A DNA stretch of 64,000 bases from Salinirubellus litoreus (GTDB taxonomy: Archaea; Halobacteriota; Halobacteria; Halobacteriales; Haloarculaceae), in contig NZ_CP147841.1 of NCBI RefSeq assembly GCF_037335815.1, positions 372,001-436,000 of the forward strand. The letters are read 5' to 3'. Within the stretch, counting starts at the first letter, position 1, and every line of letters starts with the position of its first letter. A program made the translations under genes and the position numbers. Positions 1 to 8,224 of this stretch are shown here, piece after piece. A model generated the notes under the pieces. The model saw only the letters and a list, made by a program, of their open reading frames with translations. It did no database searches and was not told the DNA's origin.

Positions 1-1425
1 CACGACGTCCCCGGATCCCCCCTCGATCGGCTCGCGCTCCGGTTCCGGCTGGAGGCCGTCCGGCAGGTCGACGCGGGAGAGGCGGACGTCGGGGCCGTCG
101 ACGCCGCGGCCCGGCGCGTGGGACTCCCGGCGGGGCCGTTCGAAGCGCTCGATATGGTCGGCCTCGATTTCGTGCTGGGGGTCGCCCGCTCGATTCGCGA
201 ACAGGGTGTGACCCTGCACGTCCCGGCGCTCCTCTCGGAGAAGATCGAGGCCGGCGATCACGGCGTCGAGACGGGACGCGGGTTCTACGACTACCCCGGA
301 CCGGGCGAGTACCGCCCTCCCGAGATCCCGCGCGAGCGCCGCTACGAGTTCGACCCGAAGGCGCTGTTCGCGCCGGCGGTGAACGAGGCCGCGTGGCTGC
401 TCGACGAGGGCGTCTCCACCGTCGAGCGTATCGACGAGACGACCCGTGGCGGGATGGGTTGGCCCCGCGGACTCCTCACGTTCGCCGACGAGTACGGGAT
501 CGACCGTCTCGTCGGGACGCTCGACCGACTCCGCGAGCGGTCGGGGTGGGAGGAGTACGACCCCCATCCGCGGCTCCGTAGGATGGTCGAGGCCGACGAG
601 GTGGGGCTCGCTTCCGGAATCGGGTTCCACGAACACGAGTACGAGCGCGATCGGTTCGAGACGGTCCGGTACGAGCGCCGCGAGGCGGTAGCCTGGATCA
701 CCCTCGACCGGCCCGAGCGGCTGAACGCGCTCGACTCGCCGAGCTGGGCGGGGCTCGAAGCGGCGTTCGAGCGGGCCGAAGCGGACGACAGCGTCCGGGC
801 GACGATCCTGCAGGGCGAGGGCCGGGCGTTCTGCGCGGGCGACGACATCGCGGAGATACGGGGGTGGGAGACGGCGACGGAGGCCGACGAGGCGCTCCGC
901 GGGACGCTCGGCTCGACGGTGGCGACGATGCGCGAGCACCCCAAGCCCGTGATCGCGGCCGTCGAGGGCGTGGCGAACGGCGGCGGGTGTGAACTCGTCC
1001 TGTTGAGCGACCTCGCGATCGCCTCCGAGGGGAGCGACTTCGCGCTCCCGGAGGCACGGATCGGGGCGCTCCCGCCCATCGCGCTGACCTACGGCCGGAC
1101 GAGCCTCGGGAGGAAGGCGCTGATGGAACTGGCACTCACGGGCGAACAGTTCCCCGCGAATGAGGCCGCGGCGATGGGCGTCGTGAACCACGTCGTCGAC
1201 CGCGAGCAGGTCGAGGACGTGGCGCGGGAGCTCGCCCGGTCGACGGCGGCGTCGGGGCCGGCGTCCGTCGCGGCGATCAAGGGGCTCTGGGCATCGATGG
1301 AGGACGACCTGCTCGACCGGTGGTTCGACGAGGCGATGGAGGCGCTTGCCGAGCGGGTCGCGTCCGAGGAGGCCGAGGAGGGGCTCTCGGCGTTCTTGGA
1401 GAAGCGGTCGGCCGGGTGGGAATAG
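1..1425 (+). CDS. 3-hydroxyacyl-CoA dehydrogenase / enoyl-CoA hydratase fusion, 5' partial
   Basis: The frame is open from base 1, so the gene starts upstream and about 474 residues are visible. Residues 1-215 match the C-terminal helical domains of 3-hydroxyacyl-CoA dehydrogenase (PAGPFEALDMVGLD near 42; GFYDYP near 97). From about residue 220 a complete crotonase domain follows, with the oxyanion-hole segments GRAFCAGDD (near 275) and ANGGGCELVL (near 325); the Glu of GGGCE is the usual catalytic acid. The family hydrates enoyl-CoA and oxidises the 3-hydroxyacyl-CoA in beta-oxidation. In this fusion the dehydrogenase precedes the hydratase, the reverse of FadB. The NAD-binding half lies outside the window. 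Substrate chain length is unknown. Confidence 0.9.
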   Translation, partial: HDVPGSPLDRLALRFRLEAVRQVDAGEADVGAVDAAARRVGLPAGPFEALDMVGLDFVLGVARSIREQGVTLHVPALLSEKIEAGDHGVETGRGFYDYPGPGEYRPPEIPRERRYEFDPKALFAPAVNEAAWLLDEGVSTVERIDETTRGGMGWPRGLLTFADEYGIDRLVGTLDRLRERSGWEEYDPHPRLRRMVEADEVGLASGIGFHEHEYERDRFETVRYERREAVAWITLDRPERLNALDSPSWAGLEAAFERAEADDSVRATILQGEGRAFCAGDDIAEIRGWETATEADEALRGTLGSTVATMREHPKPVIAAVEGVANGGGCELVLLSDLAIASEGSDFALPEARIGALPPIALTYGRTSLGRKALMELALTGEQFPANEAAAMGVVNHVVDREQVEDVARELARSTAASGPASVAAIKGLWASMEDDLLDRWFDEAMEALAERVASEEAEEGLSAFLEKRSAGWE

Positions 1426-1590
1426 CGAGGCCGACCACAGGGAGGCCTCGGAGACGCGAGCGGGGAGCGACCCGCGAGCGCGGAGAGCGAAACGGCAGCT
1501 CGCACGCCGCGGATCCACACCGAGGTAGCGGTTCCGTGAGAAACTCGAAGAGGTAGAACGATCGCGTGCCGACCAGAGAGGGTACGTTCG

Positions 1591-2550
1591 TCAGGCTGGC
1601 TCGGACGGAGAGCGTTTCGTCACGTCGACCACCGACAGGGTATCATCGACGGTCAACGTGATCGAATCGGCTTCGATGGTGAACGTGAATCGACCTTCGA
1701 ACGGATCGACGGAGACGATCTCCTCCTCGAACTCCCATCCCCACTCGATAGCGCGGGAACTCGTGTTCAGTCCGTGTTCGCCGACGAATACGAGCAGTTC
1801 AGGAACGTCGAGAAACACCATTCCTGCCGAGCAGGTCTTGTCGTAGATGCAGTTCGTACAGCGGAAGTGAAACCAGACCGCCAATCGGGAACCACACGCT
1901 TCGCAGAGACCGCCGTCCGCGTCGTGGGATTCACAGACGCTCACCGAGTGATCGACCCGGGCCGAACAGCGGGGACAGATATCGCTGCTGAGCGCCATGG
2001 CGTCGAGGTGATTGGTCGTAGAGGCGGTTCGCAGGGCGTCCGCGGCGTCCCGTCCCTGTACTCCGGCCGGTGTGAACCACATGTTCGCGAGGTTCGCGGA
2101 TGCGCTCTCGTTCTCCCGTTCTCGAACCGTCGACTCGTCGAAATCCCCGACGCACGCCGTACAGGACAGCCGGAGTTTTCCCCGACTGTAGCTCACCTCG
2201 AGGGGTCCTCCACAGTGGAGACAGGAGAAATCCACCTCCGCCGGTTCCAGGACCGGGTCGTCGGTTACCGCCCCCGAGAGAACCGACTGGATCACCCGAC
2301 GCCCTGGTTCCCGGAGCGTGTACCCCTCACCGACCTTCTCCACGAAGTGCCCCACGAGCTTGTCGAGATGGTAGTTGAACTGTGCACCCTGGCGAATGCC
2401 GACCCGGTCACGAAGGTCGGTGAACGACAGCGACCGGTCGGCGTTCCCGAGCTCCTGCAGGATCTGCATCCGCGTCTCGTTCCCCAGTATGGAGAACGCC
2501 TCGTCCGGCGTTAGCGAATCGTGATCCACCGAGCCGACCGGTGATGACAT
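1591..2550 (-). CDS. HTH transcriptional regulator with C-terminal zinc ribbons (ArsR-like, DUF7347/DUF7351 type)
   Basis: About 319 residues. The N-terminal 80 residues form a winged helix (LTPDEAFSILGNETRMQIL, then FNYHLDKLVGHFV) of the ArsR-like haloarchaeal type. The rest has several CxxC pairs (CLHCGG, SCTAC, CPRCSARVDH, CEACGS) that look like zinc ribbons and may bind metal or sense an effector. I place the start at 2550 (MSSPVG) rather than 2571, because a TATA-like box at 2574-2581 sits about 27 bases before it, as in leaderless haloarchaeal genes. It is divergent from the exported protein at 2818, with two palindromes between them. A frameshifted paralogue lies at 52225-53084. The family DUF numbers are from memory. 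Confidence 0.8.
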   Translation of the reverse strand: MSSPVGSVDHDSLTPDEAFSILGNETRMQILQELGNADRSLSFTDLRDRVGIRQGAQFNYHLDKLVGHFVEKVGEGYTLREPGRRVIQSVLSGAVTDDPVLEPAEVDFSCLHCGGPLEVSYSRGKLRLSCTACVGDFDESTVRERENESASANLANMWFTPAGVQGRDAADALRTASTTNHLDAMALSSDICPRCSARVDHSVSVCESHDADGGLCEACGSRLAVWFHFRCTNCIYDKTCSAGMVFLDVPELLVFVGEHGLNTSSRAIEWGWEFEEEIVSVDPFEGRFTFTIEADSITLTVDDTLSVVDVTKRSPSEPA

Positions 2551-2573
2551 ACGATAACGTACGACACACAAAC

Positions 2574-2581
2574 GGATAAAT
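2574..2581 (-). promoter_or_regulatory. TATA-like box of the HTH regulator
   Basis: Read on the minus strand this is AATTTATCC, centred about 27 bases before the ATG at 2550. This is the spacing expected for a leaderless archaeal transcript and it decides the start. Confidence 0.55.
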
Positions 2582-2614
2582 TCAGGCCCCCTTCGTCTCG
2601 GTTCCTGGTTCGAG

Positions 2615-2648
2615 GAACTATAGTTCGAATGACTGAACCGCGGTTCAG
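2615..2648. promoter_or_regulatory. Two adjacent perfect palindromes, candidate operators
   Basis: GAACTATAGTTC (2615-2626) and CTGAACCGCGGTTCAG (2633-2648) are both perfect dyads. Their centres are 20 bp apart, about two helical turns, so dimers on both would face the same side of the DNA. They lie between the TATA box of the regulator (2574-2581) and the AT-rich promoter-like stretch (2661-2684) of the divergent gene. They are natural candidates for binding by the adjacent HTH regulator. The palindromes are seen; the binding is inferred. Confidence 0.5.
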
Positions 2649-2817
2649 ACGTTCGCGTGACTAAAATATCATTTAGATAATACTTTTCCCCGCCGACGTC
2701 GTTTCAGGTACTGTCGTGCCCGGCTGTTCGACGGTGAGACGGTGGCCGAGACGGAGGGCGGGCCAGCGCACGAAGCGTCGAAGCGAACGATCGAAACAGT
2801 TCGATGAGAACACGACG

Positions 2818-3873
2818 ATGAACGGACCGAAACACGCGAACCGACGAACGGTACTGAGAACGACGGTCGCGACGCTGGTCGGCGGGGGGCTCGTGATGAA
2901 GAGAGGCGGTGCCACGCGGGAGCCCTCTCCGGGGAAGCCGCAGGGTCGCCGAAACGATGTCGGGATCGTCGCGGAACACGACCACGACGCGGACGAACAC
3001 CGGTTCGAACTGGATAGGCGGGAGGTCGCCTCCGGGTGGACGACGTTCGAGTTCGACAACCGGACCGACCACACCCACTTGGCGTACCTACCGAGGCTCC
3101 CACAGCGGGCGCTGTCCGACGCCGAAAAGGAGGGGATGGACCCGCTGGAATTCTACGTCGAGACCGTGACCCGGCCGTTCCAGTTCCTCTGGGACTCGGA
3201 GGTCCCCGGAAAGACACCGGACTCGGCCGACGACACTGACGTCTACGACTCGGTGCTCCCGCCGTGGTTGGAGGACCTGGTCTTCTACGGGGGGCCGGGC
3301 CTGACGTCGGGACACGGGAGTTCGACGACGACGGTCGACCTCGACCCGGGGGAGTACATCGTCGAATGTTACGCGAAGGACGACACCAACGACTTCCACT
3401 CCTCTCTCGGGATGATCGACCAGGTTTCGGTGACGAGCGAGGAGTCCGACGCGCCGGAGCCCGACTCGACTCTCGATATCTCGCTCTCGACGGACGGCAT
3501 CGACGCCCCGGCGGAGGTGCGACCCGGTCGATACGACGTGGGGGTCGAGTTCGAGAACCAGCAGCAGTACGGGCCCCTCGTCGGCCACGACCTACACCTG
3601 ATCCGTCTCGAAGGCGGGACGGACGTCGAGGAGGTGGACGGCTGGATGAACTGGGCCGACCCCGACCAGTTCGTCTCGAACGGGGACGAGCCGACGACGT
3701 TCCTGGGCGGGGTCTCGGATATCTGGACCGCAGACCTGCCCAGGACCGGGTACCTCCACGTGGTTCTGGAACCGGGCGACTACGCCTGGGTCGCGGAGGT
3801 GCCCGACCCCGCCTCGAAAGGTCTGCTGGCGGAGTTCGGCGTTCACCGCGAACGCGGTCTCCCGGGTCAGTGA
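2818..3873 (+). CDS. Tat-exported protein with two cupredoxin-like domains
   Basis: 351 residues from the ATG at 2818. The N-terminus carries a twin-arginine signal (NRRTVLRTT followed by ATLVGGGLVM). The mature part appears to hold two beta-sandwich units. The first ends in LDPGEYIVECYAKDD and then FHSSLGMIDQVSVT, similar to plastocyanin-like bacterial and archaeal proteins; the second ends in LEPGDYAWVAEV. Histidines are frequent (DHTHL, FHSS, GHDLHL), but I cannot assign a full copper site. A longer reading from GTG at 2716 would add 34 arginine-rich residues before the Tat motif and is less likely. An AT-rich promoter-like stretch lies at 2661-2684, so a ~110-nt leader is implied. It is divergent from the HTH regulator, which may control it. 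Confidence 0.7.
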   Translation: MNGPKHANRRTVLRTTVATLVGGGLVMKRGGATREPSPGKPQGRRNDVGIVAEHDHDADEHRFELDRREVASGWTTFEFDNRTDHTHLAYLPRLPQRALSDAEKEGMDPLEFYVETVTRPFQFLWDSEVPGKTPDSADDTDVYDSVLPPWLEDLVFYGGPGLTSGHGSSTTTVDLDPGEYIVECYAKDDTNDFHSSLGMIDQVSVTSEESDAPEPDSTLDISLSTDGIDAPAEVRPGRYDVGVEFENQQQYGPLVGHDLHLIRLEGGTDVEEVDGWMNWADPDQFVSNGDEPTTFLGGVSDIWTADLPRTGYLHVVLEPGDYAWVAEVPDPASKGLLAEFGVHRERGLPGQ

Positions 3874-3933
3874 GGTCCTCCGCTTTCGACCGAGGAACCG
3901 TAACCCACTCCGTATCAGCCGGACGCCCCCAAA

Positions 3934-4968
3934 TCAGCCGAACGCGAACGCCTCTCGGATCCCCTCACGGATCCGCGTTGCGTTCGGTAGCTGGTAATCC
4001 TCGAGCGCGTACAGCGGGTAGACGACGTCGTAGCCGGTGATCCGCTTCACGGGGGCCTCCTGGTAGAGCAGGGCCTCCTCCTGGACGATGCTGGTGATCT
4101 CGCCGGCGAGCCCCCCGGTCCGGGGTGCCTCGTGGACGACCGTCGCGCGACCGGTCTTCTTGAACGACTCGACGATCGTCTCGCGGTCGAGCGGCCACAG
4201 CGACCGGAGGTCGATCACCTCGACGTCGATCTCCCCCGCAAGCTCCTCGGCGGCGGCGAGCGTCGGGCGGGTCATCGCCCCCCAGGTGAACGCGGAGACG
4301 TCCGACCCCTCCCGACGGACGGCCGCTTCGCCCATCGGCACCTCGTAGGTCCCCGTCGGCACGGGTTCGGTGAACGCCCGGTAGATCCGCTTGGGTTCGA
4401 GGAACACGACCGGATCGGGATCGCGGATCGCCCCGATCAGCATCCCCTTCGTATCGTAGGGGGTGCTCGGGGCGAGTACCTTCAGCCCCGGGTGGTGGAC
4501 GAAGAGCGCCTCCATCGACTCGCCGTGCATGTCCGGGGCGCGGATACCGCCGGTGTAGGGCACGCGGACGACCATCGAGCAGTTGTAGTGGCCCCGAGAC
4601 CGGGCGTTCAGCCGCGCCGCCCGGGTGAACAGCTGCCCCATCGCGTCGTAGACGAACCCCATGAACTGGATCTCCGCGACGGGCCGCAGCCCGGACGCGG
4701 CGAGGCCGATGGCTGACCCGACGATGCCGACCTCGGCGAGCGGGGTGTCGACGACGCGGCGCTCGCCGAACGCCTCGAGGAGCCCCTCGGTCGCCCGGAA
4801 GACCCCGCCGGTCGTCCCGACGTCCTCGCCCAGCACGAGGACGTCCTCGTCCCGTGCCATCTCGTCGTGGAGACCACTTCGAACCGCTTCGACGACGTTC
4901 AGATCCTCGGTCTCCCCGGACTCGGCTCCCGTCTCGTCCGGCCGATCACCGCGGTCGCTCGCGGTCAC
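3934..4968 (-). CDS. 2-oxoacid dehydrogenase E1 beta subunit (second E1 pair)
   Basis: 344 residues, full length for the pyruvate / branched-chain 2-oxoacid dehydrogenase E1 beta family. Seen: VLVLGEDVGTTGGVFRATEG near the N-terminus, AEIQFMGFVYDAMGQL, and a C-terminal transketolase domain with EVIDLRSLWPLD and HEAPRTGGLAGEI. Together with E1 alpha it forms the thiamine-diphosphate decarboxylase that feeds acyl groups to the lipoyl arm of E2. Its start overlaps the stop of E1 alpha (4965-4968, ATGA type), so the two are translationally coupled. No E2 is adjacent to this pair; the only E2 in the window is at 8225-9622. The substrate cannot be decided from sequence. Confidence 0.9.
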   Translation of the reverse strand: MTASDRGDRPDETGAESGETEDLNVVEAVRSGLHDEMARDEDVLVLGEDVGTTGGVFRATEGLLEAFGERRVVDTPLAEVGIVGSAIGLAASGLRPVAEIQFMGFVYDAMGQLFTRAARLNARSRGHYNCSMVVRVPYTGGIRAPDMHGESMEALFVHHPGLKVLAPSTPYDTKGMLIGAIRDPDPVVFLEPKRIYRAFTEPVPTGTYEVPMGEAAVRREGSDVSAFTWGAMTRPTLAAAEELAGEIDVEVIDLRSLWPLDRETIVESFKKTGRATVVHEAPRTGGLAGEITSIVQEEALLYQEAPVKRITGYDVVYPLYALEDYQLPNATRIREGIREAFAFG

Positions 4969-6089
4969 TCGTCGAACGCCTCCTCGCCGAACCGGTCGTG
5001 GAATCGCCGGAAATCACGGTGCTGCGACTCGATCTCGGGAGGCGGGTTCGCGTACACCTCGTCGAAGACCTCGTCGGGAGTCCGCTGGTTCGCACGCTCG
5101 ATGGCGCGGTCGGCCGCCTCGCGGGCCTCGGTCTCCGCCGCCTCGCGGACGTCCTCGGCGTACGCCTCCGTCCAGAGCCCCCGGTCGTCGAGGAACCGCT
5201 CGTAGCGCTCGACCGGGTCGCGCTCCTCCCACTCGGCCACCTCCGACTCGTCGCGGTAGAGCGAGGGGTCGTCGCTCGTCGAGTGGGCACCCCGCCGGTA
5301 GGTGAGCGCCTCGACCAGCGTCGGCTCGTTCCCCGATCGAGCCCGCTCGACGGCGTGCTTCGTCGCCCGATACGTGGCGAGCACGTCGTTGCCGTCGACG
5401 AGCACGCCGTCGAAGCCGTAGCCGGCCGCCCGGGCGGCGTACGTCTCCGCGCCCGTCTGGCGGTCGACGGGCACCGAGATGGCCCACTGGTTGTTCTCCA
5501 GCAGGAAGACGACGGGGAGATCCATGGTGCCCGCGAAGTTCATCCCCTCGTGGACGTCACCCTTGCTCGCAGCGCCGTCGCCGAACATCGCGAGCGTCAC
5601 GTCGTCTGTCCCCTGGTACTTCCGGCCCCAGGCGTGGCCGACCGCCTGCGGAACGGTCGTCCCGACGGCGACGGTATGGGGGAGCCGGCGGAGATGCGCC
5701 GGCGGGCCGTCCGGACCGGATTCGCGCTCCGGCCACTCCTCGTACCCCCGCAGCCAGAAGAGGAAGATATCCTCCATCGTGCGGCCGCGGTGGAGATGCG
5801 TGCCGTACTGCCGCCAGTCGGTCTGTATCCAGTCGTTCGCCGCGAGCGCCGCCCCCGGACCGACGTGCGCGGCCTCCTCGCCGCGGCACTCCATCCAGAT
5901 AGGGAGTTCGCCGCCCCGCTGGAGGGTCATCCCCCGTTCCTCGATGGCCCGCGAGCGGACCATCGTCTCGTACATGGACCGGAGCTCCTCGTCGTCGAGG
6001 TCCATCGCCGACACCGCCTCCCCGTCGTAGCTCCCGTCCGGCGCGAGCACCTGTTCGGTCGCCTCGTGGTCCTCGGGGTAGCGCACCAC
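4965..6089 (-). CDS. 2-oxoacid dehydrogenase E1 alpha subunit (second E1 pair)
   Basis: 374 residues. The thiamine-diphosphate motif is clear: GDGAASKGD, then about 20 residues later ENNQWAIS. The loop RRGAHSTSDDPSLYR is the conserved region that holds the phosphorylatable serines in eukaryotic branched-chain and pyruvate E1 alpha. This suggests a canonical branched-chain/pyruvate type, in contrast to the paralogue at 10619. The start is uncertain: tandem GTGs at 6084-6089 are the first in-frame choices, and a TATA-like box lies 144 bases further up, so there is a leader (see 6093-6243). It is coupled to E1 beta by a 4-base overlap. Confidence 0.9.
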   Translation of the reverse strand: MVRYPEDHEATEQVLAPDGSYDGEAVSAMDLDDEELRSMYETMVRSRAIEERGMTLQRGGELPIWMECRGEEAAHVGPGAALAANDWIQTDWRQYGTHLHRGRTMEDIFLFWLRGYEEWPERESGPDGPPAHLRRLPHTVAVGTTVPQAVGHAWGRKYQGTDDVTLAMFGDGAASKGDVHEGMNFAGTMDLPVVFLLENNQWAISVPVDRQTGAETYAARAAGYGFDGVLVDGNDVLATYRATKHAVERARSGNEPTLVEALTYRRGAHSTSDDPSLYRDESEVAEWEERDPVERYERFLDDRGLWTEAYAEDVREAAETEAREAADRAIERANQRTPDEVFDEVYANPPPEIESQHRDFRRFHDRFGEEAFDE

Positions 6090-6092
6090 CGT

Positions 6093-6243
6093 TCAGCCCC
6101 CGTGCGGCGTCGCTTTGGCCCATCCCGCACGCCGCCTCGACGCCGCGGGAGGGGTGTCCGGGGCGAGCCTGTCGTGCCGTTCGCGAGGTCCGATCTCGGA
6201 TCGTGTCATCCGCTATCGAGTGTCGATCCGCACGGGATAAAAC
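6093..6243 (-). promoter_or_regulatory. Promoter and short upstream reading frame before the E1 alpha gene
   Basis: On the minus strand a TTTTATCC box (6232-6243) lies about 28 bases before an ATG at 6209. That ATG opens a 38-codon frame ending in TGA at 6093-6095, three bases before the GTG used by E1 alpha at 6089. The predicted peptide is arginine- and proline-rich, unlike the acidic local proteome, so it may be an upstream ORF in the leader, not a protein with its own job. The rest of 6090-6366 shows no other gene. Confidence 0.35.
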
Positions 6244-6366
6244 CCCCGTCGGGAATCGCTCGACTCGTTGCCCTGATCCTTCGGTCGCATCCCGTGGAGG
6301 AGCCTGTTCCGCGACGCCCTCTCGCTTCACAACCACTATTACCCGACTCGGCGCATCCGGCGACGG

Positions 6367-7329
6367 ATGCTGACCGACGTCTTCCTGACGGCCATCCTCC
6401 CGATCGTCTCGCTCGCCGGCGTGGGCTATCTCCTCGGTCGGTTCAGGACGGTCGACGTGGGCGGGCTCAACACGGTCACCATCTACGTGCTGGCACCGGC
6501 GCTGGTCTTTCACTCCCTCTCGACGACCCCCGTCGGCGGGGTGACGGCACTGAAGATCGCGGCCGGTATCGGGGCGTATCTGCTCATCATGGGTGTCGTC
6601 GCCGCGCTCGTCCACCGGGCGACGGACGCGACGACCCCGACGCTCGGCGCGCTCTTCCTCGTCAGCGCCTTCCCCAACGCCGGCAACTACGGGATCCCGC
6701 TCTCGGACTTCGCGTTCGGCCCCGTGGGACGATCGACCGCCGTCCTCTACCTCTCCATCCAGTCGATCTATATGTACACCGTCGGGGCGTACGTCGCGTC
6801 CCTGGGCGGCGACGCCGCCGACGGACGGACCGCGGTCACGAAGGTGCTCCGGCTCCCGCTGGTGTACGCCGTGGTCGCGGCGTTCCTGCTCGTCCGCCTG
6901 GACGCGGTTCCGCCCGTCGACGGGACGCTCATGCGGACGCTCGAGCTGACCGGCAACTCGACCATCCCGGTGATGCTCCTCCTGCTCGGCATCCAGCTCG
7001 CCAACGCCGACTACGCCAGCGCGCTCTCCCGGGTCGGGGTGGCAAACGTCCTCAAGCTCGGCGTCGCCCCGGCCGTCGGGCTCGGCCTGGCGCTGCTGCT
7101 GGGTTTCGGCGACCCGGTCGTCGCCCGGACGTTCGTCCTCGAGATCGCCACCCCCGCGGCTATCACGCCGCTGATGCTCGTCATCGAGTTCCGCGACCCG
7201 GACGCGGCCCCGACCGAAGGTATCACCGACGCCGAGTACATCAGTTCGGTCGTCCTCACGAGCACGCTCCTCTCGGTACCGGTCCTCACCGTCCTCATCG
7301 TGGTGCTCCAGTCGGGAGCGGTCATCTGA
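6367..7329 (+). CDS. AEC-family (auxin efflux carrier-type) membrane transporter
   Basis: 320 residues, almost entirely hydrophobic, with about 8-10 membrane segments. It begins MLTDVFLTAILPIVSLAGVG, and has the family's typical mid-helix break (LFLVSAFPNAGNYGIPLS) and C-terminal STIPVMLLLLGIQLA. AEC proteins export or exchange small carboxylates and other anions in bacteria and archaea, despite the plant name. It sits alone on the plus strand between two minus-strand 2-oxoacid dehydrogenase operons, so an organic acid substrate is plausible but only inferred. A TATA-like stretch (ACTATTACC, about 6335-6343) lies about 28 bases before the ATG. Confidence 0.85.
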   Translation: MLTDVFLTAILPIVSLAGVGYLLGRFRTVDVGGLNTVTIYVLAPALVFHSLSTTPVGGVTALKIAAGIGAYLLIMGVVAALVHRATDATTPTLGALFLVSAFPNAGNYGIPLSDFAFGPVGRSTAVLYLSIQSIYMYTVGAYVASLGGDAADGRTAVTKVLRLPLVYAVVAAFLLVRLDAVPPVDGTLMRTLELTGNSTIPVMLLLLGIQLANADYASALSRVGVANVLKLGVAPAVGLGLALLLGFGDPVVARTFVLEIATPAAITPLMLVIEFRDPDAAPTEGITDAEYISSVVLTSTLLSVPVLTVLIVVLQSGAVI

Positions 7330-7413
7330 TCCGGAGCGTAGACGAGGGGGGCAGAGGTAGGTGGAGGGGCGGAGCGGGAGAGACACTAAGTAGACCACCC
7401 CCGAGCGTCGGGT

Positions 7414-8163
7414 ATGTTCGATCCACAACTGCTGGAGGGGGACACCGTACTGATCACCGGAGCCAGCGCCGGCATCGGCCGTGAGACCGCTCGGCTCGCC
7501 GCTTCGGCGGGTGCCGACGTCGCGCTCGCCGCCCGGCGCGAGGACCGGCTCGACGACCTGGCCGACGAACTCGAACGCGAACACGACTGCACCGCGCTCG
7601 CGCTCCCGACCGACGTCAGGGAGAGCGGGGCGGTCGCCGACCTCGTCTCGGCGACCGTCGAGGAACTCGGGACGCTCGACGTCGTCGTCGCCAACGCCGC
7701 CCTCGGCGTCGGCTCGGCGGTCGAGGAGCTCTCCGACGAGGACTACCACCTCATGATGGACGTCAACACCGACGGGATGTTCTTCACGGCACGCGAGGCG
7801 CTCCCGCACCTCCGCGAGTCGGCCGGTCACCTCGTCTTCGTCGGGAGCTTCGCCGCCGAGTACCCCCGACCGGGGAACCCGGTGTACGCCGCGAGCAAGG
7901 CCTGGGCGCGCTCGTTCGCCCACAGCCTCGAAGCGCAGGTCGGCGAGGACGATATCGCGATCTCGGTGGTCAACCCCTCGGAGGTCAGGACGGAGTTCGG
8001 CCACCAGGCCGACCGCGGGCCGGCGAAGGATCGACTCGAGCCCGGCGAGGCGACCGAGCCCGAGGCGGTCGCCGAGGCGATAATCTTCGCCGCCAGCCGC
8101 GACAGCCCCGACACCGCGAGCGAGATCGACCTCTACCGGCGGAACAAGTTCAGTCACTTCTGA
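7414..8163 (+). CDS. Short-chain dehydrogenase/reductase
   Basis: 249 residues, standard SDR length. Seen: cofactor motif TGASAGIGRETA near residue 14, VVVANAAL (the NAG-type motif changed to NAA), and the active-site YAASK near residue 155. The residues after the second strand (ARREDR) favour NADP over NAD. The substrate is unknown. It is a single-gene plus-strand unit whose end faces the E2 gene. Confidence 0.88.
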   Translation: MFDPQLLEGDTVLITGASAGIGRETARLAASAGADVALAARREDRLDDLADELEREHDCTALALPTDVRESGAVADLVSATVEELGTLDVVVANAALGVGSAVEELSDEDYHLMMDVNTDGMFFTAREALPHLRESAGHLVFVGSFAAEYPRPGNPVYAASKAWARSFAHSLEAQVGEDDIAISVVNPSEVRTEFGHQADRGPAKDRLEPGEATEPEAVAEAIIFAASRDSPDTASEIDLYRRNKFSHF

Positions 8164-8224
8164 ACTCGAACTCCGCCCGGGACCGAGCGATTCCCGGCGG
8201 GGGGCGAGAGGGCGACCGGGAACC

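Noticed and set aside
4854..8157. Very long open frames on both strands opposite the dehydrogenase and transporter genes (over 850 codons each)
   Set aside because: They are side effects of high GC and third-position bias. Their translations are Arg/Pro/Gly-rich or cross several real genes, and each region has a better-supported gene on another frame.
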